Assembly (NCBI GenBank): GCA_902784585.1
Contig: CACZVM010000006.1
Location: 33,793-97,792, forward strand
DNA: 64,000 nucleotides
Reading direction: 5' to 3'
From: an uncultured Bacteroidales bacterium
GTDB lineage: Bacteria; Bacteroidota; Bacteroidia; Bacteroidales; Paludibacteraceae
Shown here: positions 1-8,929 of the stretch, piece by piece
Layout: each line of letters opens with the position of its first letter
Position numbering within the stretch: position 1 is the first letter of the stretch
The notes under the pieces: generated by a model
The model's input: only the letters and a program-made list of their open reading frames with translations
Database searches by the model: none
Told to the model about the DNA's origin: nothing
Made by a program: the position numbers and the translations under genes

Positions 1-1
1 C

Positions 2-166
2 TTAGCGAAGAAAGTTACGCTGGGCAAAAACCACTTGAGCCGTGCTGACGCTGAGATTAATACCGAAGATGCATCTACTGCTCAACAGTTCATGTGCGAG
101 ATCCCTGCATCTGAGATTCGCTACAACCCGACGCTGAGCTCGATGTACAACTTGCAACACCAATAA
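2..166 (+). CDS. C-terminal end of a RagB/SusD-like outer-membrane lipoprotein (partial)
   Basis: Only the last 54 codons lie in the window; the reading frame enters from the left edge and ends at TAA 164-166. The tail reads EIPASEIRYNPTLSSMYN, which resembles the closing segment of SusD/RagB proteins, where an 'IP..EI..NP.L.QN' motif is common. SusD-like proteins are surface lipoproteins that bind glycans or peptides and pair with a TonB-dependent SusC porin. The family call rests on this short tail only. The next gene, a surface-type lipoprotein starting 65 nt downstream on the same strand, fits an outer-membrane nutrient-uptake locus. An unrelated secreted protein cannot be excluded. Confidence 0.45.
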   Translation, partial: LAKKVTLGKNHLSRADAEINTEDASTAQQFMCEIPASEIRYNPTLSSMYNLQHQ

Positions 167-231
167 AAAAATAAGAGACGTAAAGTCTGTTTATATAAAC
201 ATTAATTATCACATCAAAACTAACAATTGTT

Positions 232-1299
232 ATGAAAAAGTATCTGATTGTTTTGGCAGCTGCCGTCATGGCATTGGCAAGCTGCAGCAATGGTGGTGGC
301 TCGAAGTACACCAGCATTAAGTTCAAAAACGCAGAAATGACGATGGCTTTGGGCGCAACCGACAAGTTGCAGGTGCTCTATGAGCCGACCAGCCTTGATG
401 CTCCGGTATGCGTATGGGCATCGAGCAACGCTGAGGTTGTTGCTGTTGACCAGAACGGTAACATTGAGGCTCTCGAAATTGGCGAAGCTAACATCACCGC
501 CACTTATGGTGAGGGCGAAGACCAGCTGAAAGCTGTCTGCAAAATCATCGTAAAAGATCCGCTGGATATGCTTCAGTGGGGTGGTTGGAGCGTCTGGAAT
601 CTTGACAGGAGCACGATCCTGAGCAACGACACCGTTAAGGCAACTCTTAGCACCGGTCAGGAAGTTAGCTGCGTGATGATTCCGGCTACCTACAAGATCT
701 GGAGTAGTGATGTTTATCTGGATGTTGACCACTTGGCAGGTGCAGGTTACGTAGTTGACCTGGAGGGTACTGTTCTGTTGATCACCGACGACCTCGGCAA
801 GGGCCCGAACTACCACTATCTGGGAGCCAGCCATCTGAAGATCGTTCCGGCAAAGACCTTCAACTGGAACGACACCGCATTCGCATACTGCGCTGTGGCA
901 GGTGCTCTGGGTGACGCAGCAACACACTTCGAGTGGTTGAACGACACCGTTGGTGATGTCGAGGCACAATTCACCGGTCGTATGTATGCTGCTGACTTGG
1001 ACGCTGGCAAATTCATCGATCCTTTCAGCGGAATCATCGGCGAAGGTATCTTCGTAGGTGACGAGACCGAGACTCTGTACAAGAGCAACGTTTCCTGGTT
1101 CGGTGAGCCGCAAATCTGGGGCTTGGTTGCTACTGAGGATTATAAAGACTTCGTTCAGCCGTACGCTTGGGCTCCGCTGCAACAGAAGTACTATGAGTAC
1201 CTCGGCGAAGAGACAGCTCCTCGCAAGTACACCGTTAAGGAGTACGTAGAGAAGAAAGAGACCAAGATTGCTCGTCCGGACGTACTGACCCACAAGTAA
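232..1299 (+). CDS. BIG2 (bacterial Ig-like) domain lipoprotein, function unknown
   Basis: A 355-residue protein with a lipoprotein signal peptide: hydrophobic stretch after MKKY and lipobox LASC with Cys18, followed by a Gly-rich spacer (NGGGS) typical of outer-membrane-exported Bacteroidota lipoproteins. Residues about 27-110 look like a BIG2 Ig-like fold (TMALGATDKLQV..., ASSNAEVVAVDQNG, GEANITATY). The remaining 240 residues are rich in Trp, Asp and Gly and I do not recognise them. It follows a SusD-like tail, so it may be a surface accessory of that locus, perhaps binding ligand. No promoter of the usual type is obvious in the 65-nt gap, which holds the palindrome GTTTATATAAAC (189-200). 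A hairpin terminator follows directly. Confidence 0.7.
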   Translation: MKKYLIVLAAAVMALASCSNGGGSKYTSIKFKNAEMTMALGATDKLQVLYEPTSLDAPVCVWASSNAEVVAVDQNGNIEALEIGEANITATYGEGEDQLKAVCKIIVKDPLDMLQWGGWSVWNLDRSTILSNDTVKATLSTGQEVSCVMIPATYKIWSSDVYLDVDHLAGAGYVVDLEGTVLLITDDLGKGPNYHYLGASHLKIVPAKTFNWNDTAFAYCAVAGALGDAATHFEWLNDTVGDVEAQFTGRMYAADLDAGKFIDPFSGIIGEGIFVGDETETLYKSNVSWFGEPQIWGLVATEDYKDFVQPYAWAPLQQKYYEYLGEETAPRKYTVKEYVEKKETKIARPDVLTHK

Positions 1300-1318
1300 T
1301 CAAGTACTAAAAATTCAA

Positions 1319-1358
1319 AAAAAATCCTGCATACTCTTGCGTATGTGGGATTTTTTTT
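1319..1358 (+). terminator. Hairpin terminator overlapping the next promoter
   Basis: A 14-nt stem (AAAATCCTGCATAC at 1321-1334 with GTATGTGGGATTTT at 1341-1354, two G-U pairs) with loop TCTTGC is followed by a run of T. It ends transcription of the BIG2 lipoprotein gene. The loop and right arm also carry the -33 element of the next gene. Confidence 0.75.
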
Positions 1359-1367
1359 GTACTTTTG
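1336..1367 (+). promoter_or_regulatory. Promoter of the M6 metalloprotease gene
   Basis: Bacteroidota-type promoter: -33 CTTG at 1336-1339, 20-nt spacer, -7 TACTTTTG at 1360-1367, 29 nt before the start codon. The -33 box continues as CTTGCGTATGTG, the same extended form seen at several other promoters here, and lies inside the preceding terminator hairpin. Confidence 0.75.
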
Positions 1368-1396
1368 CGGCCTAATTTGGATAAATCTACATTGTT

Positions 1397-4159
1397 ATGA
1401 AAAAAATAGGCTTATTGATTAGTGCATGTCTATGCTGTATCGCCGCGTTTGCCGTGATGGCTACGCCGGAGCCGATACAAGTGGTTCAAGCAGACGGAAG
1501 CACCCGTATGGTGCGTCTGGTGGGCGATGAGTTCCACAGTTACTACACCGACCTGCAAGGTACACCGCTGCGCCGCAACGCGCAGGGGATGTGGGTGGCA
1601 GATCCGACGGTGGCAGAGGTTCCCTCCGCTGCGCAACAGGCTCGTCGTGCGGCCCGTATGCCGAAGACCGGCAACAACGGTTTCCCTCTGACCGGCTCGC
1701 CCAAGAGCGTTGTGATTCTCGTTAACTTCAGCGACCTGAAATTCCAATTCACGCTCAACGACTATGAGCGCATGCTGAACGAGAGCGGCTATAGCACCAA
1801 CGGCGGTGTAGGCTCGGCACGCGACTATTTCATCGCATGCTCGGACAGCCTGTTCCAGCCGCAGTTTGACTGCTACGGTCCCGTTAACCTGAGCAAAGGC
1901 TATGCCTATTACGACCAATATACATCCAAGATGGTAGTGGAGGCCTGCAACAAGGTGGCTGATAACGGCGTGGATATGGCACAATACGACACCGACGGTG
2001 ATGGCAAACTGGACAACGTGTTCATCTACTACGCCGGACACAACGAGGCTGAAGGCGGACCGTCCAGTTCGATCTGGCCACACCGCAGCGTAGTGACCAC
2101 CGGCGACCGCGTAGACGGCAAACTGATCTACGACTACGCTTGTACGTCCGAGCTGCGTGGCTCGAGCGGTAAGGCGATGTGCGGTATCGGTACGTTCTGC
2201 CATGAGTTCGGCCACGTACTCGGTCTGCCCGACTACTACGACACAGGCTACACCCAATACACCGTCGGCACCTGGGACATCATGTGCTCGGGAAGCTATA
2301 ACGGCAATGGCAAGACGCCGCCGAGCTACACCGCCGGCGAGCGCTTCCAACTGGGTTGGCTCACACCTGTTCAGTTGAGCAAGGCAGGCACTTATACACT
2401 GGAGCCGCTAACCAACGGTAAGCATCAAGCGTACCTAATTGCCAAAGGTGATCACAACCTGAGCTTCGGAAGCGCCTCGCCCAGCGAGTACTGGCTGCTG
2501 GAGAACCGTCAACGCGTGGGATGGGACGCACCATCGACCTGCCTGCCGGGTACGGGTATGCTCATTTGGCATATCGACTATCTCTCTTCGGCATGGAGTC
2601 GCAATGAGCCCAACAACTATATCCCGCTGCGCTACCACGTGGAAGAAGCCGGCGGACGCAAAGGCTACTCAGTCGACAGCGACCCCTACCCCGGAACGAA
2701 GAATATAACCACCTTCACTCCGGAACTGCATAACGGCGAGATGCTGGAGCAGCCACTGACCGACATCGCACAATCGGGACAGAACATTACCTTTACCTAC
2801 AAAGCGAACGGATTTATGTTCCTGCCGGCCGCGATGCCTGTGATCGCAAGCACCTACAACAAAGACACCAAGAAAGCCTATACTCCGGGCTATAAACTGC
2901 GTATCGCAGGAGAACATCTTGATCCGAACCTGGCAGCAACCATCAGCGTCTCCGGAAGCGGTTTCTACATCTCGGCGGATAGCATCAGCTGGACATCCCA
3001 ACTAAGTGCCACGGTGGATGCCGACTCCGTATTAGAGCAGACCATCTGGGTGCGTTATGCGCCTAAGAAACAAGTCTGCGACGAACAACGCGGCACTATC
3101 TCCGTGCGTCAAGGCAACGCCGTCGGTACACTAGTGGTGTTTGGCACCAGTCCGCGGCCCGTGTTGATTGATATACCCGACATCACCACCATAGAGAATG
3201 TAACGCCAACCACCTTCACTGTCAACTGGACACCGCAAGAGGATGCCGAATACTACTACGTGACGATGTATCACATGGAGGAAGGCACGGAATCGACCGT
3301 AGAGAGTTTTGAGGGCTTTGACGACGAAGCAGTGGTGGCGGAAAGCGGCTGGAGCACCAGCTTCTATCGCACTACCACCAAGGCGAAAGAGCTGGGGGCT
3401 GTGTCGATGTGGTTTAAGGAGAACTACGAATGGATGCTTACACCTATCTACTCCAACCCGGTAGTAGAACTGAGTATGTGGCTGAACGCGCCCGCTACCA
3501 CCGACAGCGATGTCGGACTGATCTATCTGGTAGGCTATAGCGATACCAGCATCGATACCCTCGACATCATTCATATCACCAAGAACACCAAGAAATATAC
3601 CTACCGCAAAACGTTCACCGAGGAGCAGGGCTACCGTCGCTTCCGTCTGGACTACGCACAAGTAGGCGGCGAAGGTGTATGTCTGGATGCGTTCACCACC
3701 ACCTTCAACCAGAAGACCGTTTATACCTACAAAGGACGCGAGCGCACTATCCTCGCAGAAGAGGGCTATGAACAGTTATATGCCTATGACCTGATTCCGA
3801 ACACCACGTACTACGTACGTCTGCAGTGCTCGGAGGAGAAGGGGTGCGAAGAGCATCTGAGCGAGCTGAGCATGCCTGTGGCCATCACCACCAAAGAGGG
3901 TTCGGGCATAGACGGCAACCGACTGACATACGATCCGGAACTACATGCGGTTTATCTGCCACAGTCGCTCACACCGGGTAGCGTAGGTATCTACACGACG
4001 GAAGGACAACTGGTGAAGACCATACCCGTTTCGGCCACCATCAACATCGTACCGCTGCCCGTCAACGAGATGCAGCACGGCGCCATCTATATCATTAAAT
4101 ATCTTCCGAACGATAACATGCGCCGCGGACAACCGTGGATCAAGATACTATTCCGCTAA
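1397..4159 (+). CDS. Secreted M6-family metalloprotease with C-terminal sorting-like domain
   Basis: A 920-residue secreted zinc endopeptidase. An N-terminal signal peptide (MKKIGLLISACLCC..., cleavage near residue 22) leads to a propeptide and then the M6 (immune inhibitor A-like) catalytic domain, about residues 100-480. The zinc site HEFGHVLGLPD puts ligands at His269 and His273 with catalytic Glu270. A DTDGDGKLDN loop near residue 200 looks like a calcium site. Residues about 610-800 contain a fibronectin III-like strand pattern and a cleaved-adhesin-like beta sandwich. The last 70 residues (VGIYTTEGQLVKTI ... GAIYIIKYL) resemble a type IX secretion C-terminal domain, so surface display or release by T9SS is inferred. 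It has its own promoter. Substrate is unknown; host or dietary protein degradation is plausible. Confidence 0.85.
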   Translation: MKKIGLLISACLCCIAAFAVMATPEPIQVVQADGSTRMVRLVGDEFHSYYTDLQGTPLRRNAQGMWVADPTVAEVPSAAQQARRAARMPKTGNNGFPLTGSPKSVVILVNFSDLKFQFTLNDYERMLNESGYSTNGGVGSARDYFIACSDSLFQPQFDCYGPVNLSKGYAYYDQYTSKMVVEACNKVADNGVDMAQYDTDGDGKLDNVFIYYAGHNEAEGGPSSSIWPHRSVVTTGDRVDGKLIYDYACTSELRGSSGKAMCGIGTFCHEFGHVLGLPDYYDTGYTQYTVGTWDIMCSGSYNGNGKTPPSYTAGERFQLGWLTPVQLSKAGTYTLEPLTNGKHQAYLIAKGDHNLSFGSASPSEYWLLENRQRVGWDAPSTCLPGTGMLIWHIDYLSSAWSRNEPNNYIPLRYHVEEAGGRKGYSVDSDPYPGTKNITTFTPELHNGEMLEQPLTDIAQSGQNITFTYKANGFMFLPAAMPVIASTYNKDTKKAYTPGYKLRIAGEHLDPNLAATISVSGSGFYISADSISWTSQLSATVDADSVLEQTIWVRYAPKKQVCDEQRGTISVRQGNAVGTLVVFGTSPRPVLIDIPDITTIENVTPTTFTVNWTPQEDAEYYYVTMYHMEEGTESTVESFEGFDDEAVVAESGWSTSFYRTTTKAKELGAVSMWFKENYEWMLTPIYSNPVVELSMWLNAPATTDSDVGLIYLVGYSDTSIDTLDIIHITKNTKKYTYRKTFTEEQGYRRFRLDYAQVGGEGVCLDAFTTTFNQKTVYTYKGRERTILAEEGYEQLYAYDLIPNTTYYVRLQCSEEKGCEEHLSELSMPVAITTKEGSGIDGNRLTYDPELHAVYLPQSLTPGSVGIYTTEGQLVKTIPVSATINIVPLPVNEMQHGAIYIIKYLPNDNMRRGQPWIKILFR

Positions 4160-4170
4160 ATCCACGTCAT

Positions 4171-6363
4171 ATGATCCGTATGGCATGTCTGAGCGCCCTG
4201 GTGGCGCTCATGACAGCTTGTCATTCGTTCTCGGCTGACAGTCGTCGCCTGCAAAGGCAGGTGGTGGAACGTGAGAACTATGCAGAGCAGCAGATAGCCG
4301 AACTATCCGCTGCTTTGCAACGTCATGCAAGCATGGACACCATTCGCGCAATAGCCGAAGCTGATCCTACCCTGCTCTTCTACGTCTTCGATGCCACGCA
4401 GCTGCTCTACTGGTCGGACAACTGGCTTGCGTCGGGCGAGGTGCTGCTGACCGGATACGACAAATGGCGTTACGCCTTTTTTCGTAACGCGCACACGCTT
4501 GTACGATGGACCAAAGCCGCCGACTACAACATCATGACGGTGATCCCCATCCGTTATGCCTATCCGCTGCAGACCCGGCTGATGCGCAACACGTTCGTAC
4601 CGCCATTCAACATCACCGACCGTCGTGGCGTGACCCGCTACCGCCGCGATGACTATGCGCCTATCTATTCCGCCGACGGCGATTATCTGTTCTCGCTGAT
4701 GAGCGAAGCGGAGGCAACGGACAACACCGAGGGCTATGCGATTGCCAACCAGACCTTCTCCTTCCGCACGCTGCTGGAAGCAGACGAAGCCGAGGATACT
4801 GCCTGGTGGCGCTCCGGAGGCTTGCACGGGCGACTCTATTATATCCTATGCATCGCGCTCTTTGCCCTACTGCTGGCTATAGGCATAGGCGGACTGATCG
4901 CACATCGCGGCATACGCAACATGCGTCTATCGACCCGTATCATGTACGTCATCGTGGCCTGCGTGCTGGCGGTGTTTGCCTATCTATTCATCATCTCCGT
5001 GCGCTATGTGCGCACCAACTACGAGGAGCGGCAACGTGAACAACTGCTGACGCGCTCGGAATATATCCAGTCGTATCTGCGTTCGCTATACTACTGGGAC
5101 GTGGCGCTCAGTTCCGCACAGTCGCAAGGACTCGGCGTGGACCTGCACGACCTAGGATATGACCTGCATCAGGACATCCACGTCTATTCACTCACAGGCG
5201 AACTAATTGCCACCTCGTCCAGCACCCTCTTCCGTAACGGCGTACTATCGCTGCGCATGGCTCCGGAGGCTCTCTTCGGCAACGAGCACAGCCTGGTATG
5301 CTACGAACAGCTGGCCACCCACCCTTACCTGGTATCCTATGTGCCGTTCTATAATGGTTCGTTCGTACCTATCGGCTACATCGCCATGCCGTATTTCCTG
5401 AGCGAACAGACGCGCAATGAGGAGGTGGACAGACTGCTGGCACGTCAGCTGCCGCCATACATCATCGTGCTACTGCTGGCACTGGTCTTCTCGTTTGCCG
5501 CTGCGCGTAGCATGACCGCACCTATCCTACTGCTGACAGATAAGATGCGTCGCTTCCAGATAGGCGCCAAAGACAACCACGTCACCTATCCGTATCATGA
5601 CGAGGTAGGTATGCTCGTAGAACGATACAACCACCTGGTGGACCGTGTGGAACGCTCTGCCGAACAACTGGCTAAAGCAGAACGCGAAGGCGCATGGCAG
5701 ACCATGGCACGACAGATAGCACACGAGATCAACAACCCGCTCACACCGATGAAACTATCGGTACAGAAACTACAACGCTTGCACGGTACGGAGCAGTTTG
5801 ACGCCTACTTCGACAAAGCCACACGTATGCTGGTGTCGGAGATAGACAACCTGTCGCACATAGCTCACTCGTTCTCCACCTTCGCCAAACAGCCGGAAGT
5901 CATCACCTCGGAAGTGGATGTGGCGCAGAAACTATCGGATGTGATTACCCTGCAACGCGCGAACGATGCAGAGATACCTATTCGCTATGTAGGTCCGGAC
6001 AGCGGCGTCATCGTCCATACCGACCGCGAACAGATCAGCCAGGTGTTCGTCAATATCCTACGCAATGCACTTCAAGCACTGAGCAGCGACTCTATCGCCG
6101 ACAGCGGACGCACACCGGACATCATCGTTGTACTGAATGCCGCCTATGCCGAAGACGAGATATGCATCTCCTTCTCCGACAACGGCCCCGGCATACCCGC
6201 TGACATACAGCCCTCTATTTTCCGCCCCTCTTTCACCACAAAATCCAACGGAAACGGACTTGGTCTGGCCATCTCGAAACGCATCGTAGAGGGCACCGGA
6301 GGACGCATCCGCTTCGAAAGTAACGAAAAAGGTACTACTTTTTATATTTATCTAAAAAAATAA
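4171..6363 (+). CDS. Orphan membrane sensor histidine kinase, NtrY-like
   Basis: The ATG at 4171 (730 residues) is preferred over the in-frame GTG at 4135, which overlaps the protease gene; from 4171 the protein begins with a lipoprotein-like signal (CLSALVALMTAC). Membrane helices follow at about residues 218-238, 254-276 and 432-452, flanking sensor regions, then a HAMP-like linker. The kinase core shows an H box (RQIAHEINNPLTPMKLS, His518), N box (NILRNALQAL), G1 (DNGPGIP), F (PSFTTK) and G2 (NGLGLAI). The NPLTP form of the H box is typical of NtrY-like kinases. Autophosphorylation on the His and transfer to a response regulator is expected, but no regulator gene is present in this window. 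The stop of the protease gene lies 11 nt upstream, so the two may be co-transcribed. Confidence 0.85.
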   Translation: MIRMACLSALVALMTACHSFSADSRRLQRQVVERENYAEQQIAELSAALQRHASMDTIRAIAEADPTLLFYVFDATQLLYWSDNWLASGEVLLTGYDKWRYAFFRNAHTLVRWTKAADYNIMTVIPIRYAYPLQTRLMRNTFVPPFNITDRRGVTRYRRDDYAPIYSADGDYLFSLMSEAEATDNTEGYAIANQTFSFRTLLEADEAEDTAWWRSGGLHGRLYYILCIALFALLLAIGIGGLIAHRGIRNMRLSTRIMYVIVACVLAVFAYLFIISVRYVRTNYEERQREQLLTRSEYIQSYLRSLYYWDVALSSAQSQGLGVDLHDLGYDLHQDIHVYSLTGELIATSSSTLFRNGVLSLRMAPEALFGNEHSLVCYEQLATHPYLVSYVPFYNGSFVPIGYIAMPYFLSEQTRNEEVDRLLARQLPPYIIVLLLALVFSFAAARSMTAPILLLTDKMRRFQIGAKDNHVTYPYHDEVGMLVERYNHLVDRVERSAEQLAKAEREGAWQTMARQIAHEINNPLTPMKLSVQKLQRLHGTEQFDAYFDKATRMLVSEIDNLSHIAHSFSTFAKQPEVITSEVDVAQKLSDVITLQRANDAEIPIRYVGPDSGVIVHTDREQISQVFVNILRNALQALSSDSIADSGRTPDIIVVLNAAYAEDEICISFSDNGPGIPADIQPSIFRPSFTTKSNGNGLGLAISKRIVEGTGGRIRFESNEKGTTFYIYLKK

Positions 6364-6430
6364 GGCATTATATGTTCGATTTGGCATGATTTTTGCTGAG
6401 GAATATCGGGTATTTGAAATATATTAGTTT

Positions 6431-7903
6431 ATGAACTATAAGTCAACTATTTTTGCGGCTGCATTACTGTGCCTAACCAGCATGGTATCGGCCCAAGACA
6501 CGCTGCGCTGTTCGCTAGCAGACTGCAGGCAGATGGCCTTGGAGCTTAGCCAGTCGGGTAAAGCACAAGAAGAGATGCGCAAAGCGGCCGAATACAACCG
6601 CAAAGCGGCTCTGGCGGCGATGTTCCCCCGCGTGTCGGCCAACGGCGGCTACCGCTGGAACTCCAAGAACGCTCATTTGCTGGGCGACCAGACCGAACTG
6701 GGTTTCGGCACCGTCAGCACAGGCAACGAGTTCAGTTGGAATCCGAACAGCCTATTAGGCCAACTGGAGCAACATACTGCCGGCACCATCTTCCATCAGC
6801 CCATCGTCAACCTGGAGAACAACGTGGGACAAGTCATCTCTAATGCTTATCAGCAGGCGTACGATGTACTGACTGTGGATATTGAGCACGTGCTGGTGGC
6901 ACAAGTGGGGGTGATACAACCTATCTACACCGGCGGACGTCTCACACAACTCTACAAGATCGCCAAATCAACCGAACAGATTGCCAATATCCGCTCCACA
7001 GCCAACCATGCCGACATCATCATGGCAGTGGATGAGGCCTACTGGCGCGTCGTATCGGTGGCTGAGAAAAAAGCGCTGGCCGAGGAATACTACCGGCTGC
7101 TATGCAAACTGGAGGACGACGTGCGCAACGCCGTAGAAGAAGGTATGGCTACGCAGTCGGACCTGCTGAAGGTATGCGCCAAACGCGGCGATGCAGAAGT
7201 GAAGAAACTGCAGGCTGAGAACGGCTTGACACTCTCCAGTATGGCACTGGCGCAGGTGTGCGGACTGCCATTGCGCACTGTGTTCCTTACCGATACAGAA
7301 GGACTGAGCGAGACCATGCTCACCTCTGACTCGCTCGACGCAGAGAGCATCACTGCTGCGCGAAGCGAGATGCAGATGATGCACGAGGTGGAGAAGATAG
7401 CCCGCAGCAATGCCAAACTGGCATCCGCAGGGCTACAACCCAACATCATCGCTTCAGCCAGTTATATCTACACCAACCCCTCGGTGGAGAACGGTGTTCA
7501 CTCCGACTGGCAGGGCCGCGGCTTCTTCACAGCAGGTGTGACGGTGAATGTACCTATCGCACACGCCGATGCTATCCTGCGCTACAAGGCTGCACGTCAT
7601 GCAGCTAACGCCGTATCACTAAAAGTGGACGAGATGCGTGAGAAACTGACGCTTCAGACCACTCAGGCCAACCAGCGACTGTTGGAAGCGCAGCAGAAGA
7701 TAGCCATGGCACAACTCAACAAAGCGAATGCCACCGAGGTGCTACGCATGGCAGAGGAGTCGTTTGAGGCCGGCATGATCACCGCCTCGGATCTGATGAT
7801 GGCGCAGACGGCATGGCTGTCGGCTGCCTCCGAACTGGTGGACGCGCAGACAGAAGCCAAGACCAACGAGACGCAACTGCGCAAATATTTAGGACAACTA
7901 TAA
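6431..7903 (+). CDS. TolC-family outer-membrane efflux channel
   Basis: A 490-residue protein with signal peptide (MNYKSTIFAAALLCLTSMVSA, cleavage before QDT) and the two-repeat alpha-helical/beta-barrel architecture of TolC proteins: long coiled-coil segments around residues 30-60, 210-260 and 390-470 rich in Ala, Gln and Glu, ending in the conserved region with SFEAGMITASDLMMAQ. It forms the outer-membrane exit duct of a tripartite exporter. It starts an apparent operon with an HlyD adaptor (gap 22 nt), two ABC-2 permeases and an AraC regulator, so it should work with them rather than with the RND pump on the other strand, which has its own TolC gene. Confidence 0.9.
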   Translation: MNYKSTIFAAALLCLTSMVSAQDTLRCSLADCRQMALELSQSGKAQEEMRKAAEYNRKAALAAMFPRVSANGGYRWNSKNAHLLGDQTELGFGTVSTGNEFSWNPNSLLGQLEQHTAGTIFHQPIVNLENNVGQVISNAYQQAYDVLTVDIEHVLVAQVGVIQPIYTGGRLTQLYKIAKSTEQIANIRSTANHADIIMAVDEAYWRVVSVAEKKALAEEYYRLLCKLEDDVRNAVEEGMATQSDLLKVCAKRGDAEVKKLQAENGLTLSSMALAQVCGLPLRTVFLTDTEGLSETMLTSDSLDAESITAARSEMQMMHEVEKIARSNAKLASAGLQPNIIASASYIYTNPSVENGVHSDWQGRGFFTAGVTVNVPIAHADAILRYKAARHAANAVSLKVDEMREKLTLQTTQANQRLLEAQQKIAMAQLNKANATEVLRMAEESFEAGMITASDLMMAQTAWLSAASELVDAQTEAKTNETQLRKYLGQL

Positions 7904-7925
7904 GACACAAAGAGACAACACGCAC

Positions 7926-8924
7926 ATGAAAAAAGAAGAAGGACAAGGCAGTCTGCTGCTGGGTATCATCGCCCTCTTGGCTGTCGTCATCATCGTAGCA
8001 TTGGTGGGTGCACTGGCACTGAAGCCGGAGGACACCCTTATCCAAGGAGAGGCTGTAGCCTCTGAGTACCGCGTTTCCGGCAAAGTACCGGGACGTATAG
8101 AGAAGTATCTGTTTGAAGAAGGCGATCTGGTACACAAGGGCGACACCCTCGTCATCATCTATTCGCCGGAGGTGGAGGCTAAGAAAGAGCAAGCACTCGC
8201 GGCACGTGAGATGGCCGAAGCCGTCAACCGTAAGGCTAAGAACGGTGCGCAGCCTCAGCAGATAGAAGGTGCGTATGAACTCTATCAGAAAGCACTGGCC
8301 GGCGAAGAGATCTATCGCAAGAGTTACGAGCGCGTATCTCGTCTGTATGAGAAGGGAGTGGTCAGCGCACAGAAGCGCGATGAGGTAGAGGCGCAATACA
8401 AGGCCGCTTCGGCTACCGTCAAGGCTGCAAAGAGCCAATACGACATGGCAGTGGCCGGTGCACGCGCCGAAGACAAAGATGCGGCGCAGGCTCAGGTGGC
8501 ACGCGTGGATGCCATCCTCAAGGAAGTAGCAGCTGCGGAAGTGGAGCGTTATCTGCTCTCGCCCTGCGACGGCGAGGTGAGCGAACAGTTCCCCAAGGTG
8601 GGTGAACTGGTAGGACAAGGTAGCCCTGTGATGGCCATCGTCGACCTGACCGACATCTGGTTTACCTTCTCCGTTCGTGAAGACATGCTGGCACGATTTG
8701 CCAAAGGCAGTCAACTGAACGTACGCATCCCCGCGCTGGGAGACGACGGCAAGACCTATCCGGTGGTAGTCACTTATCTGAAAGTGATGGGTACATACGC
8801 CACATGGCGTTCCACCAAGCAGAACGGCGGTTATGACGTGCGCACGTTCGACGTCAAGTGCCGTCCGCTTGCCCCGATTGAGGGTCTGCGTCCCGGCATG
8901 ACGGCTCTGGTTGTTAACGAATAA
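7926..8924 (+). CDS. HlyD-family membrane fusion protein
   Basis: A 332-residue periplasmic adaptor anchored by one N-terminal helix (about residues 10-32). A split biotinyl/lipoyl half-motif follows (SGKVPGRIEKYLFEEGDLVHKGDTL), then an alpha-helical hairpin rich in Ala, Lys and Glu (about 75-205), the second lipoyl half (SPCDGEVSEQFPKVGELVGQGSPV) and a beta-barrel domain. It joins inner-membrane permeases to TolC and resembles YbhG/EmrA-type adaptors. Genes on both sides (TolC upstream, ABC-2 permeases 5 nt downstream) support this. Substrate unknown; drugs or amphiphiles are usual. Confidence 0.9.
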   Translation: MKKEEGQGSLLLGIIALLAVVIIVALVGALALKPEDTLIQGEAVASEYRVSGKVPGRIEKYLFEEGDLVHKGDTLVIIYSPEVEAKKEQALAAREMAEAVNRKAKNGAQPQQIEGAYELYQKALAGEEIYRKSYERVSRLYEKGVVSAQKRDEVEAQYKAASATVKAAKSQYDMAVAGARAEDKDAAQAQVARVDAILKEVAAAEVERYLLSPCDGEVSEQFPKVGELVGQGSPVMAIVDLTDIWFTFSVREDMLARFAKGSQLNVRIPALGDDGKTYPVVVTYLKVMGTYATWRSTKQNGGYDVRTFDVKCRPLAPIEGLRPGMTALVVNE

Positions 8925-8929
8925 GAGCG

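Noticed and set aside
4135-4170. GTG at 4135 as the start of the histidine kinase
   Set aside because: Would add 12 residues overlapping the protease gene and place charged residues before the signal; ATG 4171 gives a proper signal peptide.
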